In this document: positions 53,340 to 64,000 of the stretch, in pieces
Numbering within the stretch: position 1 is the first letter of the stretch
Layout of the letters: every line of letters begins with the position of its first letter
DNA from: Diabrotica undecimpunctata
Taxonomy: Eukaryota > Arthropoda > Insecta > Coleoptera > Chrysomelidae
Assembly: GCF_040954645.1 (NCBI RefSeq)
Contig: NC_092804.1
Location: 95,172,862-95,236,861 of the forward strand
Direction of reading: 5' to 3'
DNA: 64,000 nt
Program-made: the position numbers and the translations under genes
Notes under the pieces: model-generated
What the model saw: only the letters and a program-made list of their open reading frames with translations
Database searches by the model: none
Told to the model about the DNA's origin: nothing

Positions 53340-53444
53340 AACTTTACTTTACTTAATCAGTAGAACCCATTTGTACCTTTCGGTGTTGGGCCGTTTACAA
53401 TACAATTCATTAAATTACAATATTTGACAGTCTTCTGAGGTGTC

Positions 53445-56400
53445 CTAGCTCTTAACGAACTTTCTCCATTCCTTCCTATTGGATGCCATCTGTGTTGCTT
53501 CCTGCCAAGTCTTACCCTTACTCTGCAGTATCTGCGAGATGTCACTGTTCCATTCTTTAATGGGTCTTCCTCTTCTGTTCTTCCCTATTGGTTTGGCGTC
53601 CCACACTCTTTTTACTTGTCTATTATTGTCCATCCGGGTTAGATGTCCGAACCATGCCAATTTTTTCTCTTTGATTGACTCGAGTATCAGTTTGATTTTG
53701 AGTCTTTCTCTTATTTCTTCATTTCGGATTCTATCAGTTCTTTTTACTCCTATCGTTCTTCTGAGGTATTTCATCTCTGCTGCCTGAATTCTGCTCTGAT
53801 GTCTTTTGTTTAATATCCAATTTTCTGCTCCATATGTCACTGTAGGTCTATATATTGTTTTGTATATTGTCATCTTGGTCTTTGTTGATATTTCTTTGTT
53901 ATTAAGGAATCCTCTATTTAGTGCTTGAAATAGTTTTCCTGTGTTTTCCATTCTGTTGTTAAGATCATCCTCGATGTCTCCTTTGTTGTTGATTACTGTT
54001 CCTAAGTATTTGTATGAATTTGTCTGTATTATTTTTTGTTGGTCTATCATTACTTCTATTTGATCTTCCGTCCCTTGTTTCCTTGATATTTTCATTATTT
54101 GAGTCTTCTCTTTGTTTACGTTTAAGTTGTATTTGCTTGCTTCTAGGTTCCATTTCTCTAAGTTGTATTTCAGTTTTTCTGCAGTTTCCGCAATTAATAC
54201 TATGTCGTCTGCAAATATACACATCTCAGCATTTAACATTTGCATTTTGTTCCAACCGATGCAGTATTTCTTGAATGTTTTCTTACATTCTTTCACTATC
54301 TCATCTATTACATTTATGAATAGTACTGGGCTGAGACTTCCCCCTTGTCTACCTCCTTGGGTTGTTTCAAATGGTTCTGACTGTATATTTAACATTCTTA
54401 CTGTATTTGTTGTTTTCATGTATATACTCTTTGTTGCTTCTATCAGTTCTTCACTTACTTGTTTCTTCTTTAGGCTTTCCCATATATCTTTTCTTTTGAC
54501 TGAGACGAATGCTTTTTCCATGTCTATAAAGCTCAGATGTATTTCTTTATTTTTCTTTAAGGCTTTTTCTATTACTTGTTGCATGGTGAATATATGGTCT
54601 TGTGTGTTGTGTCCTTTCCTGAATCCACTTTGTACATCCTCTAATTTATGTTCTATTTCTTTTCTAATTTTCCTTTCTATTATGGTTTCGTATACTTTTG
54701 CTGCTACACATAGTAGTGATATACCTCTATAGTTCCTACAGTCTCTTGTGTTTATTTTCTTGTATACAGGTATAATTACTGCATTTGTCCATTCTCTGGG
54801 TATTACTTTTCCCTTCCATATTAGGTTATATATGTATAACAATTTTTCTTTTGCTTTTACTCCTATATATTTCATCATTTCTGGTGCTACTTCATCGCTT
54901 TCTGGTGCTTTTCCAATCTTTATCTTTCTTATTGCTTCTTCCAGTTCTTCTTTTTCTATAGTTTCTGGATTTTCCGTGTTTCTCATGGATACTCTCCTGT
55001 TGTCGCTTTCCCTGTCCATTGTATTCACTTGATTTCCATTCAGTATCAGCTGAAAATGTTCCCTCCATCTTACCATTATTGTCTTATCGTCGTTTATTAT
55101 TGTTCCTTCCTTGTTCATTATTTGTTTCAGTTTCGTTTCTTTGTTGCTTCTTAGGTTTTTCAGTGTTCTGTAAAATAATTTTACGTTTTCTTTACTGTTT
55201 TCTTCCATTTTTTCCCCGAATTTTTCCCAACTTTTCTTTTTCTCTTTCTTAACTATCTCTTTAACTTTTGTTCTTTGTCTCTTATAATTTTCATATTTTT
55301 GTTGTGTTTTGTCTTGGATGTATTCTTTCCATAATTTCTTCTTTTCTTTTATTTCTCTTTTCACTTCATCGTTCCACCAAGATGTTCGTTTCCCTCTGTT
55401 GTTATTTTTTGTGGTTCCACATATTGATTTAGCTGTTTTTATCATCGCATTTTTAAATTTTCCCCGTTCTTCTTCTATTGTTTCTGTTATTTCATGTTCA
55501 TTGTCCATCTCTTTCTCTAGTCCTTCTGAGTATCTTATTCTCGTTGTTTCTTCCCTTAGTTTATAAATTTTTATTATTTCTTTGTGTTTTCTGTTTATGT
55601 TCTCATTTCTTTTTATTTCTTTTCTTTTGCTTTTGAATGTGGTTTCTAGTTGATAGTGGTCACTACCAATTTCATAACTCCTTTTTACCCTTACGTCTCT
55701 TATCCAGTTCTTCTCTGTTTTTTGCACTATAGTATAGTCTAAAATTGATTGTTCTTCTCTTGATTTGACTTCTCTTGTGATCTTGTGTATCCTTTTATGT
55801 TGGAAGTGTGTGTTCATAATCACCAGGTTATTGTCTAGACAGAATTCGAGTGAGTAGTAATTTTCCATTTTTGTTTAGTTTGTCCTCCCCATAAGATCCG
55901 ATGACATTGTTCCATTTTTCTGTTTCTTTCCCCACTCTGCTGTTCATGTCTCCTGTGATAACAATTTTCTCTGTACAATCATTTATCACTTCTTGTAATT
56001 TGTCCCAGAATTCATTCTTTTCGTTTTTTGTTGCGTCTTCATCTGGTCCATAACATATGATTAGGTTTGTATTGGTTTCCTCTGTATCCATATCTATGTC
56101 TACTCTTAGTATACGTTCGTTGTAATATATCCAATGTTTTATTTTGTTGATACTCTCCTTCTTTATCATGCACGCTACTCCTGCCTAAGCTCTCTTCGTT
56201 TCTTTCACTCCACTGTATATTAGTAACATTCCGTTTTCTAATATTATTGATCCTTTTCCTTTTTTCTTTGTCTCTGTTCTAGCTACTATTTCAATGTTCT
56301 TATCTCTAATTTCTTCCCCCAGTTCTATTTCCTTCCCATTTATACCTCTCACATTCCATGATGCCATTTTCCAAATTGTTTTGTTCTTTTCTGTGTTTAA

Positions 56401-56580
56401 GTTGTATTTCAATTTGTTTTCACTTCCATTTGTGTTATTATCTTTAGATCTGCTCATGTCCCTGTTCTGTGCCTGTTTTGTTTCTCGGTCCGTCATTGTG
56501 TTTTTTTCAGCTAGTTTTTTGAACCAGGTGGTTCTGTATTGTATGTTATTTTTTCTACCCGGCTTGTTTTTTGATTCCAT
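53445..56580 (-). pseudogene. ORF2: AP endonuclease and reverse transcriptase
   Basis: The endonuclease starts IWKMASWNVRGINGK, passes a TAG near 56187 (RA*AGVACMIKK), VITGDMNSRVG, and a 4-bp insertion near 55860, then LDYTIVQ and GSDHYQLETTF. From 55868 an 807-codon frame is open: RT motifs GKAPESDEVAPEMMKYIG, NYRGISLLCVAAKVYETII, SGFRKGHNTQDH, FIDMEKAFVSV, GGRQGGSLSPVLF and CIFADDIVLIAE (FADD). The C-terminus is TYGAENWILNKR, KKLAWFGHLTRMD, NRRGRPIKEW. In the endonuclease two lesions; RT appears intact. Cuts DNA and primes reverse transcription in related elements. Confidence 0.88.
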
Positions 56581-57304
56581 TTCCACTTAATGCCTTCTAT
56601 AATTATGAAACCATATCCAATTTTTGTCCTTTTCCCATTAGTCTTTTCATCTGCTGCTATCTTCCTAAGATTTCTTTGTATCTCTATCTCTTTTAATGTT
56701 AGGTCACATTCTATATATACTCCATGTTGCTTATAGTTTATTAGTTTACCCTTGGCTTTCAGTATTTTCATTTTGTCTTCGAATTTTTTACATTCGATAA
56801 CACACATTGTTTCATTTATCTTTTGTACCCTATTTATTTCTGATTTTACTCCCAATTTTGTTTCTATGAAGTTCTCCAGTTGCTCTACTTCTATTGTGTC
56901 TATTGGTAAGCCTCTCATTATTAGGTTATTTTTCTTCTTTTCTTTCTGACATGCTTCCAAGGCTATTTCTATTTTATCTATTTTTTGTTTCATCGTTGTC
57001 ATTTCTTTCTTTAGATTTTCATTTTCTCTTATTATTTCTTCCATTTGCAATTTGTATTCACTATTTTCCTTCCTAATTTCTTTTAGTTCCTCAATCATAT
57101 TACCCATTGTATTTTTTATCTCTTCCAGATCCCTGTTTTTCTTTTTATTATCGCTTGCTATTTCTCTCATTAGTTCCATCATTTCGTTCTGGCTGCTGGT
57201 TTCGACCTGTCTGGCGTTCGGCTCACTTTTCTGCTCCTGCTAAATATGTCTATCTCCTCTTTGCTTTTTCTTTTACCATCGTCATCAACCTTACCATCCG
57301 CCAT
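56511..57304 (-). pseudogene. ORF1: coiled-coil/RRM RNA-binding protein
   Basis: Likely start ATG 57304 (MADGKVDDDGKRKSKEE). A frameshift near 57210 joins the main frame (ATG 57182, MMELMREIASDN). Residues about 1-95 of the main frame form a Glu/Lys-rich coiled coil; KKKNNLIM RGLPIDTIEV begins an RRM-like fold, followed by CVIECKKFEDKMKILKAKGK and IYIECDL-type strands (VYIECDLTLKE). This is the L1-type ORF1p architecture. In the cell it would trimerise and coat the element RNA. Confidence 0.75.
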
Positions 57305-57779
57305 CTTTCTTCTTATTCAAATAATTAAAGTATTTATAAATATAAATATTATAAGTAACGGTTACGGATCTCGACAAGCGCCGCGCCTACCTCTACAGTT
57401 AAATTTTAGCAATTATTCTCGATCCTAACCAGTTTCGACTTCTACCACTTGTAAATACAAAAATACAATCAATATCAAAACAGCAAATAAATTCAGCCTT
57501 TATAATTCTGTATAGTTTTACCGAAACCTGAATAATAGACCTATTGTTTTTGTTGATAATTATTTATTTTTATTATTATTATTATTATTGTTTATCGTTC
57601 ATCGGTTGAATAAAACAGTTCGTTAATTCAACGCTCATCTCTACAGAACAGAACTAGTTTGTTATGTCATGCGTATTGCACGATTTATAGTGGGTTGTTC
57701 TTTCATAAAGTATAATAAATAAAGACAGTCAGTACTAGTAAAGCATTAGGAAAGAGCAGGTGCATTATATTAAATTTAA
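57305..57779. other. 5' UTR of the L1-type element and AT-rich spacer
   Basis: No gene. A (TTA)n tract lies at 57571-57590. Confidence 0.5.
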
Positions 57780-60660
57780 ACTGGACGAAAAATTACGTCT
57801 TTTCGTTTATTTACACTTTACTAATCCACCTCATTCTGGGTATACCTCTTCTTTTGGGGCCGATTAGTTTTCTGGTTATTACTAGTTTAGGCATTCTGTT
57901 TGCTGCCATTCTTTCCACATGTCCCAACCATCTGATTCTTTGTGACTTGACGAAATTAGTAATGGTAGGTTCTTTGTATAAAGCCATTAATTCATTGTTG
58001 GTTCTTCTCTCCCAACCATCTTTTGTCTTCCGTCCTCTGATTATGCGTTTCAATATTTTCCTTTCCCATCTTTCCAGAGTATCCTCTTCCTTCTTATTTA
58101 ATATCCATGTCTCACCGACATATGTTACTGTGGGTCGAATTACTGTTTTATATATTCTGAGTTTGCCTTGTCTAGAAACGTATTTTGAGTTCAGTAGAGC
58201 TCTTAAACTACCTAATTTTTTATTCCCTTTTGCTATTCTGGCTTCGAGCTCCCATTTCTCTTTTCCATTTTTATCGAAAACTATACCCAGGTATTTAAAT
58301 TTGTCCACCCTTTTAAAACTATAGCTTTTACCACTTACAGACCTCACACTAAAGTCTTATTTTTTCCCTTCTGTCCCTCCCATGATCATATATTTGGTTT
58401 TGTCACAACTCTTCTTAATTATTTCTCGGTTTTTGCTAGGATCGTTAGATCGCCAGCAAATGCCAAGCACTGGTGCTCATTTTTCATGATCAGTTTCTAA
58501 CACTTAGTTGAATAATGTAGTGGATAAAGGATCTCCCTGTCTCAAGCCTTTTGCAATCGTAAATTGATCTGATACGTGACCCTGCCAAGCAATTTCACAC
58601 GTAGAGTTATTTAGTGTCATTTTAACTAGCCGGATCAGTTTCTTTGGTATACCCAAATGTTCCATTGCTCGATATATTTTGACTCTATCGACTCTATCAT
58701 ATGCTTGTCTAAAATCCACAAACAAAACATGCAGGGGAACTTTACCTTCATAACAAGTCGTTTGAATCTCCTTTAATGAGAAGATTTGGTCTACAGTAGA
58801 TCTGTCCTTCCTAAAGCCGGCCTGATACTCATGTAGGATTGTTTCCGTATAGCAATTTAGTTTATTTCTCAATATTCTTGGCAAGATTTTGTATACCGTG
58901 TCTAGTAAGGCTATACCTCTATAGTTGTCACACTTCAGTTTGTCTCCTTTTTTATGCAGAGGGCATATGCGGGCCTCATACCACTCCGATGGCATTATTT
59001 TCTTTTCCCATACTTGCACTAGTAGCTGGTATATTTTTCTTTGTAGTTGTTCTCCACCAAACTTGATCATTTCTATGCATATGTCATTTTTACCAGGACT
59101 TCTGTTATTTTTCATTTCTTATATTGTTGTCACCACCTCCTCATCTGTAGGCTGCCTTTCAACTATCGCTTCTTCTCCAACCGTCCAGTTGTCTACTGCT
59201 TCGTGCTGCACCTCACCATTTAATAATTCTTCAAAACGTTTCTTCCATTCCGTCATTATTTCTGCCGGATCGCTAATTAAATTTCCGTCTTTACCTTTCA
59301 TATAACTACAGTGGCTTTGATAACCTTTTCCCATCTTTTTAACTTCTTGATAGAACGATCTCACCTCTTTGTTTTTAAACTTCTCTTCTATCTCTTTTAA
59401 TTTCAACTCATTGTTGTATCTCTTTTCCTTCTACACATAGCTTTCAATCTTCCTCGAATTATTCTATATTCTTGTTTTTTACGCTCCCTATTATCTGTTA
59501 ATATTTGTTGTCTGATCTTTTTCTTTTCCTTTGCTATCGCCTGACACTCTTCGTCAAACCAATCTTTGTTTGTACTTCTCTTGGAGTCGGTAGCTTTTCC
59601 TACGGCAGATTTAATTTGTTCCCAAGCTTAATCTGTCTGTAAATTTTGGTCACATTGTTGTAGAATTTTATTTATTTCTTCTTCATATTTATTTTTTATT
59701 TCTACTTCCTTAAGTTTTTCAATATTGTACTTTCTCTTCGTTTTATTGTTCGATTTCTCTTTTTCTTCCAGCCTCCTCCCACATGTGACTTTAACGAGGT
59801 AATGGTCCGAGTCGATTTCAGCTCTTCTCATACTTCTTACCTTCTGAACGATATTCATATATTTACTTTCAATCATAACATGATCTATTTGATTCACCGT
59901 CCTTCCATCTGGGGAGACCCACGTACCTTTGTATATCTCTTTTCGTTTTAGTTGTGTGCTTCTCACGACCATGTTTTTCTTGACCATTATCGTTTGTTAC
60001 TTCGTGTTTACTGTAGTTACCAGTTACTGCAGTGTACAGAGGTTCTTTTCCCACTTTAGCATTACAATCACCCATTATTATTTTTACATCACGTTTAGGT
60101 AGGACCTCGTATTCGTCATTTAGCTGTTCATAGTAAAGATCTTTTATTTCGTCGTCCTTGTCTTCTGACGGTGCATGAATATTGATTATATTCCAATTTC
60201 ATTTATTACTTTTAATTCGTATTGAACACATCCTATCAGAGATAGGATTAAAAGCTATCACTTTGTCCTTGACACATTCAGCCACTAAAAAACCAGTTCC
60301 AAGCATTCTATCTTTACCTCCACTTTTGAAGAGAACCATATCTTCAATATCAGTTATTTTTGGTCCTAATTGTATTGTCTCTTGAAGAGCCTTTAAGTCA
60401 TTTTATACTTCCTTGCCTCATTCATTAGTTCTTTTAGCGCACCTTCGTAAAAGGTTCCTCTGACACTCCATGTAGCTAAATGTATCTTGTCATTCTTTGG
60501 CTTTACCTTTGTATTACTGTCTTGTTTTGTTTCGTTTTCATAGTTCGTAATCCTTTTCTTCGCATTGTTCGTCATCTTTTCTTTCCTTTTCTTGTTGGTG
60601 CTTAGTTCTTTTGCTTTGGTCTCTACCACCAACGTTTAGTTCATGCTATCCCAGCGAAAT
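57780..60660 (-). mobile_element. RTE-like non-LTR retrotransposon, decayed
   Basis: A second single-ORF element on the minus strand directly upstream of the L1-type one. Endonuclease 60632-59640, linker, RT 59400-58350, C-terminal region 58347-57811. Many frame breaks. Confidence 0.85.
57811..60632 (-). pseudogene. RTE-like ORF2: endonuclease and reverse transcriptase
   Basis: Endonuclease: IHLATWSVRGTFYEGALKEL, then in other frames NIINIHAPSEDKDDEI, KIIMGDCNAKVGKEPLYT and IDSDHYLVKVTCG (catalytic SDH). RT: RSPGKNDICIEMIKFGGEQL, KCDNYRGIALLDTVYKIL, GFRKDRSTVDQIFSLKEI, VDFRQAYDRVDR and GLRQGDPLSTTLFN. The YADD box is mutated to FAGD in a broken stretch near 58460. The C-terminus has YLGIVFDKNGKEKWEL, RIRWLGHVERMAANRMPK and RRGIPRMRW. 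At least six frame breaks; clearly dead. Confidence 0.87.
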
Positions 60661-60841
60661 ATTTCCTGATCGGAATATATTTTCTTATATCCTACCTTCA
60701 CTTTTCTCCCTTCCTTGCCTGTATGTATCCAGAAAAATATGAATTGCAAAAGCAAAAATATTAAAATAAGGAGGAGAAAGTAATTATAAAGACTGTCGAT
60801 CAAATGATTCCTAGAGCACATCTAAGGCACAAAAGAAGAAG

Positions 60842-61870
60842 TAATGAAAGTAATGGAAGAAGAAAGCAAGGGAGCGAAGGCAACGACTTCAAAATATAAC
60901 TAATCTTTCAGTAACGCCATCGATGTCAGAAGTTAATGATCAAAGTTTTAATTCTTATAGAAGAGTTGTAGCTACCAAACTTAAATTAGACCGAGCCAAA
61001 AGAGAACGGCATTTAATTAATAAGAAAAAGATGAAACCCTATTCTCCAAGTTCCAGAGAAAGCGAAGAAAACTTTATTGTTTGCAGAAGTGCTCAATCAA
61101 CAATTAAAAGAAAATTACTCTTCTCTTCCAAATAATAACAAAAAAAGAATTTTCAGAACAATGATAAGCAGGAAAATAATGAAAAAATACGGCATACTAC
61201 AGAATGAAAAAAATATTAAACCTTTAAGAAAAATTGGACACGTACAATTACTGAAAAATAAAAGGAAAGCCAAAACAAGTCATGAAATAATGAAGACAAA
61301 ATTATAAATTTTCTCCAAGATGACTAGAACACGAGGTTAGGTGCCGGCAAAAGAGATAATGTCACGACGAAACGAGATCACGCAGAAAGGAGAGCAACAA
61401 AAGAGAGTTCTTGTGGATACTCTTACGAAAGCTCTACACGTCTTTCATGAAGAGCTGTAACATCAAAATATCATATTCTCGATTCTGCCGCGTTAAGCCA
61501 TTTTGGATAGTATAACCGAATTACCACAAATGTGACACTTGTTTGTGCGTTACAGACGTCAATATGGATCTGATGCTCACAGCTCTATTTCAAGCTAAGA
61601 TTATCTTCTAAGAGTATTAAAGCGTCAAAATCTGCCTCATATAATTTGTCGCAATAGGTATAACGAATAGTGTCTTTCCCGAGAATGCGAAACTTGTAAA
61701 AATAAAGGGCTCCAATACAAGGAATTTAAAAATAGTATTTAAATTGTCTGCAGGAAGTGGGAATCTGTCTCCAGCAATATAAATGATTCAAACACACATA
61801 AGGCAAGGAAAGTGACTAAATATTTGAAAAAATCTATACAAATTTGTCCTTTAGATTTGGTTATGCAATA
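60842..61870 (+). pseudogene. Decayed transposase-like gene (unnamed arthropod family)
   Basis: Plus-strand pieces in shifting frames form one ancient protein: WKKKARERRQRLQNITNLSV, SFNSYRRVVATKLKLDRAKR, EVFAEVLNQQLKENYSSLPN, FRTMISRKIMKKYGIL, FLQDD then TRLGAGKRDNVT, VLVDTLTKALHVFHEEL, CDTCLCVTDVNMDLMLTALF, CECLSRECETCKNKGLQY. The order (basic N-terminus, ...GKRDxVT..., CDTCLC, Cys pair) resembles a multi-copy arthropod/cnidarian family that I recall only as uncharacterised proteins. About a dozen frame breaks over 1 kb. Function not assigned; a mobile origin is inferred from its copy number in other genomes. Confidence 0.45.
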
Positions 61871-64000
61871 TGTATCGATATAATTTGCCTACCACATTGG
61901 GTATCACTTATAGGGGGTTGAAAGTGGGGACTGAGCAATTCTTGGGCTGGAGATAGGGTAAGCAAACAAACCGAAACGTTTGCGAATGGCCACTCTTGAT
62001 TTTGTTGGAGATCTGGGTCGTAAGTAAGTGAATAAAAGAGGGACTGGATGGGATAACTACAAAGAAAGAAATCAAAAAATACTTACATATATTTCCTGGG
62101 CAACACACACAAGAAGGTTCCTAAACTATTTGAAAAGCTAAACGCCATTTAAAAGAATCCTCTTGCTAGATAGAAAGAAAGGCTTTTCTTTCCTAAAAAA
62201 TATTAAAGGGTGAAAATCTTAAGGAAATAATTTTAGAACTCATGGTTTAGAGAGAAACATTACATATTTATACTATTATATTATTACTTCACATCAAAAG
62301 TTATTACAAATAATATAACAAAATTTATCAACAAAACTTACAATGGTGCTATTTGTAACTATTTACAAGAAGCTACATAATGTTGAGCGATACTTGTAGG
62401 AATTAAAATTATTATTAGAATGAAAATATCTAGATTTTTCAACGTAGCTTACATTGAGGTTAACCTTTAAACAAAACAATTTAAATTTGTGGTTATGTAC
62501 CAAATGTCCAAAAAGGATAATATTAAAACTTTTTGAAATATTAATTAAATTTTAAAATTAATTGCATTTAACTAATATGACAATTAGCTAATCCATAAAA
62601 CATAATTTCATTTATTTACAATTTTTTAGTTTGTCATGAAAGTAAATTTTTTTATTAATGAAAAATGTATATTTTTACTTGGAAAAATTTTAACAAAAAG
62701 TACCTTATATCACTCTGGCGGATGTATTTCTTTTAAGGAAGTTTTTGGGATATCGGAATTGAACCAAAACACTGCAAACAAACACACAACTGTGTCCCAC
62801 TTAAGCTGGAATTGGTCTGAAATGACCAGGGAACGCAAATATGGACAATTCTTGGGAAGATTCGGGCTTCGGTTTATCCTGGATGACAACAAACAGCAAT
62901 CTTCAAAACTCGGCCACTCAATTTCTTCTTAAAACCATGTGGACCTCTCAAATGGTTGGAAACGCCGTCTTACAAATTTCTCAGATAGGGCACAGCACAA
63001 AAAATCGGTGATTAACTAAAAAAACAGCCAGATCACATTTTAAGCACAAATTCACCTCTCAAATTAAAAAAATTGCCAGCTTTGAAGACTACCACGCCGA
63101 AAGCTATCTCTTCCAAACCCAAATTTACACTTTACTGCATTTCACTTCACTGCTTACTAACCAATTTCCGATGACAAAAAACGAATAACGAAAAACCATT
63201 ACGAATTTAAAAAAGAAAAATTTGGACTAAACAATGACCGGACTCGTATCGTGGTCTATTGCAGAGTGATTTCATAATCTCTCTGCATCACTTTCTCACC
63301 AATCTAAGTAAAAATGTTTATATTTATTTGATCAACATAATAACATAATCAACATCAAAGAAATACTAAACAAATACCAATCTGTGTTAATATAAACAAA
63401 ACTAAAAATGCTTATACAAATCAATCTCAGCGACGCAAAAAGATTGTAGCGTTTTAAATGTTTCTTTTAACTACAAAATATTTATATGTTAAAAATTTCT
63501 AAAGACGCCCCTGTTTTGTCTGTTTGCAACGAAATTAAAATGTTAAGATATATTTCGTTCTATTTTGTTTACGTTTCTGAATTCAAGTTGAGAAATGTCT
63601 CAAGGTTAATTTTCGGGTTGATTCGGCAAATGGTAGGCAATGCGGAGAGGAAGGGGTGTTGCTGACCGGCGATTGAAATTAAAACGAAAAGGTCAGTTTG
63701 AAGGTGTGGCTTGAACAAGTAAGATGTTATTTGAATGAGAGTGTACTGAGAAAAAAAGCCGGTAGAATTTTGCCGGAAACAAGTGGATTTTATTCTTATG
63801 TAATATGTCAGATTTAGAAGAGTAACCACTTGTTTCGATGTTTGAAAGATTTGTGTGAACATCTGAAAAGTAATTAAGAAATCCCAAGTTTCCAAGGTTT
63901 GAGTAAGTGCCCCCTTCAACCTCGTCTGTGTTCCTGTTTTGTTTCTGGAGCAGCTTTATTTTGATTGTGCCAGTTCCTACTTCAAATAGATGTAGTTTTT
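61871..64000. other. No gene recognised
   Basis: AT-rich sequence. The frames at 62636-62932 (+), 62710-62892 (-) and 63569-63919 (-) have no recognisable motif. The stretch 62700-63000 has a more even composition than its surroundings and may be part of an LTR or other repeat, but no partner copy is in the window. Confidence 0.4.

Larger units (their letters stand above)
53340..57304 (-). mobile_element. L1-type/RTE-like non-LTR retrotransposon with ORF1 and ORF2
   Basis: Two-ORF element on the minus strand. ORF1 (57304-56511) is coiled coil plus RRM-like. ORF2 (56580-53445) has endonuclease, RT and a C-terminal domain, and overlaps ORF1 by about 70 bp. The 3' UTR of some 85 bp ends in a (TAAAG)n-type tail at 53340-53362. 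Three small lesions were seen. Confidence 0.85.

Noticed and set aside
53479..57328. Many long plus-strand Phe/Ser/Leu-rich frames that look like membrane proteins
   Set aside because: They are antisense to the L1-type ORF1 and ORF2 and have no motif of their own.
62636..62932. 98-codon frame as a small gene
   Set aside because: No recognised motif, overlapping frame on the opposite strand, and AT-rich low-complexity start.

Overview
The window looks like arthropod, most probably insect, nuclear DNA: AT-rich, no bacterial gene layout, (TA)n tracts, and families typical of insect genomes (Ty3/gypsy LTR elements, Jockey/I/RTE-like/L1-type non-LTR elements, Penelope, Tc1/mariner, hAT and P-like transposons). 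No ordinary single-copy host gene was recognised. It is a nested pile of mobile elements, and target-site duplications (TSDs) plus reading frames that rejoin across insertions let the order of events be read. The species cannot be named from the sequence.

Left third (1-14.8 kb). A Jockey-type ORF1 with its 5' UTR enters from the left edge (minus). A broken mariner/Tc1-type transposase follows, split by a 1-kb array of 396-bp units carrying three complete type I hammerhead ribozymes (minus strand) and flanked by a 12-bp TSD. Gypsy A (minus) follows, interrupted by an internally deleted P-like element with a THAP domain. Gypsy B (minus) runs from 9.5 kb. Its gag is split at 12.42-14.33 kb by a degenerate LTR-type element with an array of ten covarying stem-loops.

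Middle (14.8-30.7 kb). Gypsy C (plus, LTRs 14819-20846 and 30145-30383, TSD AACTG) sits in the leader of gypsy B. Its 5' LTR is split by a 5.8-kb I-like non-LTR element with a 10-bp TSD. Its pol is split by gypsy D (minus, near-identical 297-bp LTRs), whose 1263-codon Gag-Pol frame is open but lacks part of RNase H and the integrase zinc domain. A second hammerhead-like fold lies just beyond gypsy B.

Right half (30.7-64 kb). A Tc1-like element has lost its catalytic core, which is replaced by a truncated hAT. A 221-bp tandem duplication follows, then the 3' end of an RTE-like element interrupted by gypsy E (35516-47209, TSD GCCG). The gag of gypsy E is itself interrupted by a 3-kb cassette of two divergent genes (a DUF7869-like DDE protein and a BTB/POZ protein, 8-bp TSD) and by gypsy F (TSD ACAAA). 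Beyond lie a snap-back repeat between (TA)n tracts, a Penelope-like element with inverted 5' copies and a nested Tc1 remnant, an L1-type element with ORF1 and ORF2, an RTE-like element, a decayed transposase-like gene, and about 2 kb with no recognised gene.

The strongest leads are the hammerhead repeats, the ten-hairpin leader array, and the DUF7869/BTB gene pair.
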